Source of the DNA: Aralia elata | Lineage: Eukaryota > Streptophyta > Magnoliopsida > Apiales > Araliaceae | DNA: 64,000 bases | Reading direction: 5' to 3' | NCBI GenBank assembly: GCA_034770075.1 | Contig: CM068385.1 | Coordinates: 44,600,721-44,664,720 of the forward strand | Shown here: one piece after another, positions 57,467 through 64,000 of the stretch | How positions within the stretch are numbered: position 1 is the first letter of the stretch | Layout of the letters: every line of letters starts with the position of its first letter | Program-made: the position numbers and the translations under genes | Notes under the pieces: generated by a model | Databases searched by the model: none | Seen by the model: only the letters and a program-made list of their open reading frames with translations | What the model was told of the DNA's origin: nothing

Positions 57467-60400
57467 TGTGACACCCCCAAATTCGTGTACCAATACCTCG
57501 AGTTTGGTGCTCACGATAAAATACATTCATGTACCTCTAAACAACATATGACAACTAATGTGGAAACAAATAAACATAGATTGTTTATTACAAAAGGTTT
57601 ACTACGGTCCCAAGGTCTATAATCTTAATTAAAATACATCATGAAATATTCAAATAATACAAATAGGTTCCATGATTACATAACAGGATAGTAACATATA
57701 AATGTTATTCATGCGACTACTCTTTAAGCTTTCCTTTGCCCTTGTCCGCTTTGGAACTCTCCGGCTTAACTGCAATTTGTTCATGATATAGCAAGGGTGA
57801 GCAACTAATTTGCTCAGCAAGTTTAAAATGAATAATAAAGATATATCATGAATGAATAATAATAATAATTGTATAGTTCAATAATTTAAGAACAATGGTG
57901 AAATAACTGAATAATATAACCAACGTTCAAATGAAGAAATGAATATTGATTATTTACTGCTGAGTAGTCCAATAGACTATGAACTTTTTTTGGCCAAAGA
58001 GTCAATCATTCAACCAACTCTTTTAAAACCTGGCCCCGTCAGTAGTACTTGAGGGGATCAGCCTCTCGTACCCCACGTATATGCATAACATTAAGTCCTG
58101 ACTGCATCGGATAACCAATACTTATAGTCCCCTAATAAGGGTTGCTCTCTCAGTCCAAGAATCCTTACTAACTACTGGTTTGGATAGCTTTAAATAAAAT
58201 ATTAACCTGCATATGTCTAGCCGGAACGAATAGCGTAGACTATTCCTTAAATAATTCATGAATGAAGAACTTAAATATTTCACAGTCTAACAATAGATCG
58301 TGAATTTAAATACACATGGTGCGAATATCAATAATTACCTTTGACGTGGAGTAATTTACAATAATTAAACCACTAATAAATTAAGTGAGATAGAGAACTT
58401 GCTCAAAAAATAAATTGAGTTAGGATAGGAAACTTGCCTCGAGCGTCTGTTACAGAATTATAAAATACGCTCTTCAAATACCCTACACATTTATTACATA
58501 TTCAACATGACAATTAGTGACATAACGGATACCAAATATTGGTTTATACTATTCTATAATGTTTCACACTTATTAGAAACAAAATATTAAACAAGGTTAT
58601 ACACACTAGTTACGGCGTTACGACGCTTGCACGCCCGTATGCCAAACTTGCCCACTCAAAAGCCCAAGTGACAAGTAATTTCGTACACCTAGCACGCCTA
58701 TTCGATTTATCTAAAACGTATTGGTTAATGCTAAGTATCATTATAATTCATAACATTCATGTTTTAAAACTTAGAACATCATTTTATATTGTCGGGAACA
58801 TTACATGTGCTTATATGTATGGCCGACAACCTTCGATTGCCTCCAACCGCACAACAACCCTAAAGATGGCCAATTTACGAATTTTTCCAGGTCGAAAATT
58901 TCAATTCTAATTAATGAAAGTTGTAGGTCTATCTCTAAGCTTTCCAAATCATCTTGAATCGCCCTAATCCGAGTCCGTATGAGAAAGTTATGGCCATTTT
59001 TCCACCGGACGTCGAAGCTGTCGACATGCCTTGCTAGACTTCGCGATTGTTGACCCTCCTTCACTCCAATCCTTATAACTTCTTCTCTAGACGTCCAAAT
59101 CGGTCCGTTTCGGATTCTATGGACTCCTAAGACATAGAGCTATAACATATCAAAAAATTACAGACACCCATTAACATTAACATAGCCAAATCTTTGGCCA
59201 AAACATCAACTCATGCTCTTTATCTACTATCATTCATATAATTTGCTTCAAATTACCATAACTCCCTCATCCGGGGTCGGAATGAGGTGATTCCAAAGCC
59301 TATGGCTTCGTAACTCAATATACTTCAACTACCCAGAAGCTTAGAATCTCATGCAAACACCTTAAATACCAGAAATGGATTGAATGGACACTAAACATCT
59401 TTTCTACGTTTTCTAACATGTTTTAGCGTAACTCTTGCTACGAATTCATTTTAACACCTTTTTACTCCATTTCAACTGGGATATTCTCATAACCCATGGA
59501 AGTGTAACATCATAACAACAAACAATAATATAAAACATGAAAGGTAGCTACAAAAGTCCTCTAAATTAGTCCGTTGTCCATAGTAGTCCATTTTCGTCCG
59601 TTTTCCTCCTCCTTATGCATGGGTTCGGATTTCATTCATTCTTGTTCCACTTTCATGTTATTAATGGTTTATAAAACTTCTAAACATCATTATTAATCAT
59701 TCATGAACAATCAAAAACAACCATAACAACAACAACTTCAACCCAACGAGTTAGAAGCTTAATAAATAAGGAAAACTTGAAACTAAGGAGAAATGGATTT
59801 GGATAGGTTGGTTACCTCTTCTAGCTACTTCTTGGATGATAGAACTCCTATAGAGCTTTGCCAAAACCTTTCTTTAAACTCCTTGAGCTCTTCCAAACTC
59901 CTTTCTTCAAGCTTAGCTCACACCCACTTGTTTCTCTCTCTAGAATGGTGAAGGTTTAATGAAGAAGATGAAGATGGAGAAGATGAATCTCTCTCTCTCT
60001 CTCCTCTTTTCTTGCTTAGCTCCCAACTTTTTACTATCTTCTCTTGCCTAGTAATGAATTGAAATTGAGCTTGAATGGGGAGAGGATGAATATGATGGAA
60101 TAGTATGGGAGAAGGAAATGGGTTTGCTACCTACTTTCTTCTCTTTTCTGAAATTGGCTACGGGAGAGATTATGGAAAATGAGAAGTAAAGGTGGTAAAC
60201 ATTTTGGCTTATTAGGCCTAATCAATTAGCCAAAATAATTGCTAAAATAATTCCTCCTTTTCCTCCTATTTTTGCTCCGTGTCCCCTATATTGTCTCCCT
60301 TATTGCCAGACAATGCACAAATACTTGCATAAATACTGGCATGAATATATATACCCAATTGACTCCTCTCTCTCTCCACATCACCCATATGTTATTCTAA

Positions 60401-60935
60401 TAATAATCCAAAATGCTAATTTTTGCTTTTTAATTTAAATCCCCACTCGGGTCATGCAAATGCTTAGGTAAAAATAATAAATACGGGGTTTGTCCGTTTA
60501 TTCGGAACACCCATATTAAGCATTTCACGTACTAATTAAATCACCAATGGACTCAAATAAAAATTCTAACATTTGGAAAAATTATCTCTTCGCATACACA
60601 CTTTGGCGAAGTTAACAGAAATCGAAAAAACGTAAAAATAATCTGGCATGAATAGTAACTCGTGACTCGTGAATAGTGACTCATGAATAGTAACTTGTGA
60701 ATAGTAACTCGTGAATAGTGACTCGTGAATAGTAACTCGTGAATAGTGATTTAGCAAAATACGTGAAATCAATTTATTCACCTAGACGAAACTATAGCAC
60801 GTAAAATTTATACATTCACATAATTCAGGTTGTCACACAACCATGTAACACAAAATGATGTTACTAAAATTCATAATATTCATTAATATACATAAATTCG
60901 AATTACAAGGATATTCAGAATTCACGGTCGTCACA
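57467..60935 (-). repeat. 5' LTR of Tekay-2 (3469 bp)
   Basis: It pairs with 48014-51514. Between about 59690 and 60250 it has more than ten one-base losses relative to its partner, nearly all in short homopolymers. Elsewhere differences are few. The 14-bp repeat block is at 60648-60755. Confidence 0.95.
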
Positions 60936-60940
60936 GTCAA
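60936..60940. other. Target-site duplication of Tekay-2, right copy
   Basis: GTCAA follows the LTR end GGTCGTCACA and equals 48009-48013. Confidence 0.92.
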
Positions 60941-62287
60941 CAGGGGAACGCGACGAGTGGATAATGCAAACTCTGGTCCAGTCAAGAAATCACCCTCAAA
61001 ACCCACGGCCAGATGCTCAGTGGTATACGGGACCCAGACCAAGTCAGCGGTAGTAAGCAGCTCAAGCTGAAGTCGACAGTGGGTAAAACTGGTAGAAACA
61101 GGGACCTCCTCCATGGTGGTGTGGTGCCATCAACGACCCCGGGGATATGTATCCAAATCCAAGATAGTAACTGGGCGAAGGCACAAAAATCTCTCATAAG
61201 CCCAAAACAAAAAAGGAACGCCAACAACTACGTCAATTAAAATGACAAAAGCAGAATGAATTTTGAAAAGCAAAGAAAGAAGGAAGGCTTACCAAGAGAA
61301 AAGGGAAGAAGCCAAGCCAAGCATCAGTATGTCCCTCTGAGCGGAGGCGTATACCCTGTAGGAAGTAGGCAAAAGTGAACGACCCCCAGTCATACTCCCC
61401 AATATGATCTACGTCTCGGATGGCGCCCACTATGCTGTAATGAACGGTGGAGGAGTTATTCGCCAGGAAAAAACCGCTCATAATGATCAAGAAGAGGCGA
61501 CGAAGAAGCCTATCACGGTGGATGGGATCCCCAGGGAACGACTTAGATAAGGCTCCTCTGATAGCATCGATCGCTAGAGCTCCAAAATGAATGCTACGGG
61601 CCTTAAAGACCCTGTCACGAGGAGAGAATCCCAGCAATGTATGAATAGCGGTAGGAGAAATAGTGGGCTCTAGGGCAACCCGACGGCTAGAAAACCCTAT
61701 GCCAGTAATGTATCGCCAGTCCTAAGGTGTTATCATCACTTCGCAATCCAACAGATGAAGAGACTGGGTATGATGTAACCCTAGGGGCAATGTCGGGGTG
61801 CTATGGTAAAGAAATACTCGAAACCCCAGGAATGCACTCGAGCTCTGTAATGATCATGGAGGGTCTCATAGAGGGAGTAGACGTTAAACCAGTTACCTTG
61901 AGGCTGTGTATCCTCCAGAACCTGTAACACTGGAATTTCAAAACAACTACGACAAGAAACCGAAAATACTCAAGGGCTTCATAAATATACCTCATTAACG
62001 CATAGGTACGCTGACGGGTGACGACTCAGATCAAGTCCTAAGAGATCTGGAATGGCCACGTGGGTGCCAGGAAGTGAGTGAATATGCACAGGTGGGACAG
62101 CCTCGTCAGCACCCGGAAGATCCTCCTCCATAGCAGCATCGTCAGCTCAATCTGCAGCGATCGGGCGAATACAGGCTTCCACCAGGCGTCGAGGCTGTCT
62201 AGTAACACGAGGAGATGGAGTGGCAGATGCCTTATGACGGTGAACCCCTGAGGATGCCCGGTGGGACGAAGAACTACTCAGATCCAT
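60941..62287 (-). pseudogene. Antisense gene A of Tat-2: exons 1, 2 and start of exon 3 (PMD)
   Basis: The ATG at 62287 follows TGTTTAG. Exon 1 (62287-61991) ends AATGAG/GTATAT. Exon 2 (61921-61293) starts after GTTACAG and ends TTG/GTAAGC. Both borders match Tat-1. Exon 2 holds the PMD blocks (FSPRDRVFKARSIHFGALAI, STVHYSIVGAIRDVDHIGEY). Exon 3 starts near 61211 with FWAYER-like sequence, but the acceptor AG is lost (TTTTTTG/TTTTGGG). It runs to EFALSTRRVPLL, where Tekay-2 inserted. Stops occur in exons 1 and 3. Confidence 0.82.
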
Positions 62288-63347
62288 AACTAAACAAAGA
62301 TCAACTATCTCAATATAAGGCACACCCTGCCTAATTTTATATTAAATGTCAAATGCATTTGAATATAGCATCATGCATGTTCTGCACGAGAATTGGGGGG
62401 AATCCTACGTTTCAATTTCTAGCTGCCTAGCTCAGTCATCTAGCTCCCAAAAAATTTTGGCAGAATCTCCCCTAAAATATAGACTAACCGCAAGCACCAT
62501 CTTATAGGTCCCCAAGGCACAACACAAGGAATAGGTATAACATATGATCCTCACAATTAAAAGTTTCACTTTCAATCAAACAAAGGTGAATAATAGTGGT
62601 AAAAATGGGTCAAAAATAGGAAACTTGCATAAGAAGTCGATTCCCACATCGAGGCAGGTAATTTCTATCAAAAAATATGCACCAAAAAACGCCCTCAGAT
62701 CGTAAAAATCTTTGCATCTATGTGTCCAGCATATTAAAATACATGCATGCATCAAATCAGAATGTTTTTATCAAGTCATTAAAGCATACATTAATGATAC
62801 ATTGCATTTTAATTAACTAGCATCTGTAATATAGCAAAACAGAATCGAAAATGCATAAGAGTGATATGAATGCGTTACCCGTGAGTAAACGAACGAACAT
62901 ACGAAGTCAAAAATAGCAGAGTTAGATCCCACGGAGCAGAATGTACAGAAATACGCGTGAAAAAGCAAGAGATGATGAAAAGGAGGAACAAAAGAGCACA
63001 AGAATAATAAAGGAAATTGGTCGCGCAATTGGGATATACTTGTTGCGGTCAGATGCATGTATACGCGGTCAACTATAGGTGCACCTACGACCATTCCTAG
63101 TGGGTCCCACCCCTCATATTTTGATACACATAAGGTCAAAACGCGTCCTTTTCGGTCCAAGTATGTGTAGCCTCAGATAAAAATATCTTTTTGAAACCTA
63201 AAAAAAACATTTTGGGCAATAACGGTCGCGAGAGTCTTAAATCTGATGTCAAAGGGTCTTAAGATACCCATTGATGAAAAATAGCCAAAAAGAAAAAAGA
63301 TCAAGGATAGGTCAACGCTGAAGAAAGCATACCTTCTATCAAAACTT
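62288..63347 (-). other. Upstream region of the Tat-2 antisense genes
   Basis: No gene is seen in these 1060 bases. A donor-like GG/GTAACGC near 62878 matches the 14158 donor of Tat-1, and TATAGCAAAAC, just left of the donor (near 62831), is shared with Tat-1 (about 14111). It probably contains the 5' UTR, first intron and promoter of the antisense transcript. There is no long A-run as in Tat-1. Confidence 0.45.
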
Positions 63348-63735
63348 GTTGGGGACGAGACTCAACAAAGGAATATCAGGGACGAGACCTGGTGATTAAA
63401 CCCGTTAGGGACGAGACTCAACAAAGAAATATCAAGGACGAGACCTGGTGATTAAACCCGTTGGGGACGAGACCTAATGATTAAATCCGTTAGGGATGAG
63501 ACTCAACAAAGAAATATCGGGGATGAGACCTTGTGATTAAACCCATTGGGGACGAGACTCAACAAAGGAATATCAGGGACGAGACCTGGTGATTAAACCC
63601 ATTGGGGACGAGACTCAACAAAGAAATATCGGGGACGAGACCTGGTGATTAAACCCGTTGGGGACGAGACTCAACAAAAGCGTCGGGAACGAGACCCGGC
63701 GATGTAGTCAACTGGGGAATCCTGGGTAAGACCCG
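63348..63735. repeat. 56-57-bp tandem array of Tat-2 (about 6.5 copies)
   Basis: Units contain GGGGACGAGACTCAACAAAG and GGGACGAGACCTGGTGATTA, i.e. two GGGACGAGAC sub-motifs each. The last unit reads CGGGAACGAGACCCGGCGAT, close to the CCGGCGACGAT core of the Tat-1 array. It occupies the same place, before the 3' LTR, as the 139-bp array in Tat-1. Confidence 0.92.
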
Positions 63736-63910
63736 ATAATATCAATCAATGACAATTCCCCTAGCAAAACCATCATAACATCAAAAGTTTAAAATATTTT
63801 CACCATTGCATCATTTGATAATTGACTTGCATCATTTTGTATGATTATTATATTATGTCATGCATTGGGTGTCTATATCTTTGTCATGTTCATTTCATTG
63901 CATTGTATAA

Positions 63911-64000
63911 ACATGATAGAGAGAGACATCCAAAAATTTGCATATGTCTTCCAACCTCGGCAGGAGGGCAAAAGAGTCATTTTAGCCAGAGAGCGGGGCA
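63911..64000 (+). repeat. PPT region and start of the Tat-2 3' LTR (cut by window end)
   Basis: ATAAACATGATAGAGAGAGA matches the PPT region of Tat-1, followed by CCAAAAATTTGCAT and GGCAGGAGGGCAAA, similar to the first ~60 bases of the Tat-1 LTR. The TG start itself appears to be lost in a small deletion. The rest lies outside the window. Confidence 0.7.

Larger units (their letters stand above)
48014..60935 (-). mobile_element. Tekay-2: complete minus-oriented chromovirus, 12.9 kb
   Basis: TG...CA termini are flanked by GTCAA on both sides. LTRs are 48014-51514 and 57467-60935. The minus-strand order is PBS, ORF0, gag, protease, RT, RNase H, integrase, chromodomain, PPT. It is structurally complete, but protease, RNase H and integrase junctions are frameshifted. 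It lies inside gene A of Tat-2, so it is younger than Tat-2. It is related to Tekay-1 but not the same family: the LTRs do not match outside the terminal TGTGAC(A/G)CCCCC and the end blocks. Confidence 0.96.
46040..64000 (+). mobile_element. Tat-2: older Tat element, only the 3' part left, split by Tekay-2
   Basis: 46040-48013 and 60936-64000 form one interrupted element. The segments show, on the minus strand, the same gene B and gene A as Tat-1, with gene A cut at the insertion point. They are followed by a tandem array (63348-63735), a TTCATTTCATT/ATAAACATGATA spacer and LTR-like sequence. No gag or pol is present in the window; the left part was lost or lies beyond the X/Tekay-1 joint. 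Many substitutions and stops show that it is much older than Tat-1. Confidence 0.85.

Noticed and set aside
63348..63735. Regularly spaced repeats that resemble a CRISPR array at first sight
   Set aside because: The whole 56-57-bp unit is repeated, with no unique spacers, and it lies in a plant retrotransposon.

Overview
The window looks like heterochromatic plant DNA, most likely from a eudicot. It has no bacterial-type genes and I see no host gene. Almost every stretch can be assigned to LTR retrotransposons, pieces of them, or repeats made from them. The evidence is paired long direct repeats with TG...CA ends, tRNA-complementary primer-binding sites (PBS), polypurine tracts (PPT), and gag/protease/RT/RNase H/integrase motifs. 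The species cannot be told from the sequence alone.

Layout, left to right. (1) 1-17872: a plus-oriented Ty3/gypsy element of the Tat (Ogre-like) clade, 'Tat-1', whose 5' LTR is cut by the window edge. It has gag, protease, a G-patch linker, a likely intron, RT, RNase H, a second archaeal-type RNase H and integrase. Behind integrase lie two antisense genes (a DUF7745-like gene and a plant-mobile-domain gene), an 8-copy 139-bp tandem array and the 3' LTR. (2) 17873-28478: five head-to-tail copies of a ~2.15-kb unit made of retroelement parts (a gag fragment, an LTR-like tail and leader, and a Ser/Thr/Pro-rich pol-linker-like segment). The first copy is cut by Tat-1. (3) 28558-42260: a minus-oriented Tekay/Del-like chromovirus, 'Tekay-1', whose right LTR lacks its outer ~354 bp. 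(4) 42261-46039: an unassigned LTR-like end, then a decayed minus-oriented non-autonomous element, 'X'. (5) 46040-64000: a second, older Tat element, 'Tat-2', of which only the antisense gene pair, a 56-57-bp tandem array and the start of an LTR remain. It is split by (6) 48014-60935: a complete 12.9-kb minus-oriented chromovirus, 'Tekay-2', flanked by the 5-bp target duplication GTCAA.

How the parts relate. Tat-1 and Tat-2 carry the same two antisense genes in the same order with matching intron positions, so each can be used to check the other. Tekay-1 and Tekay-2 both carry an extra coiled-coil ORF ('ORF0') between PBS and gag, and both have a UAA stop between protease and RT. Tekay-2 inserted into the antisense gene of Tat-2. 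Tat-1 inserted into the first unit of the 2.15-kb array. Tekay-1 inserted just after the array's right edge. No element has a fully open polyprotein. In Tat-1 the breaks are mostly one-base indels in homopolymers although its two LTRs are nearly identical, so some may be assembly errors.
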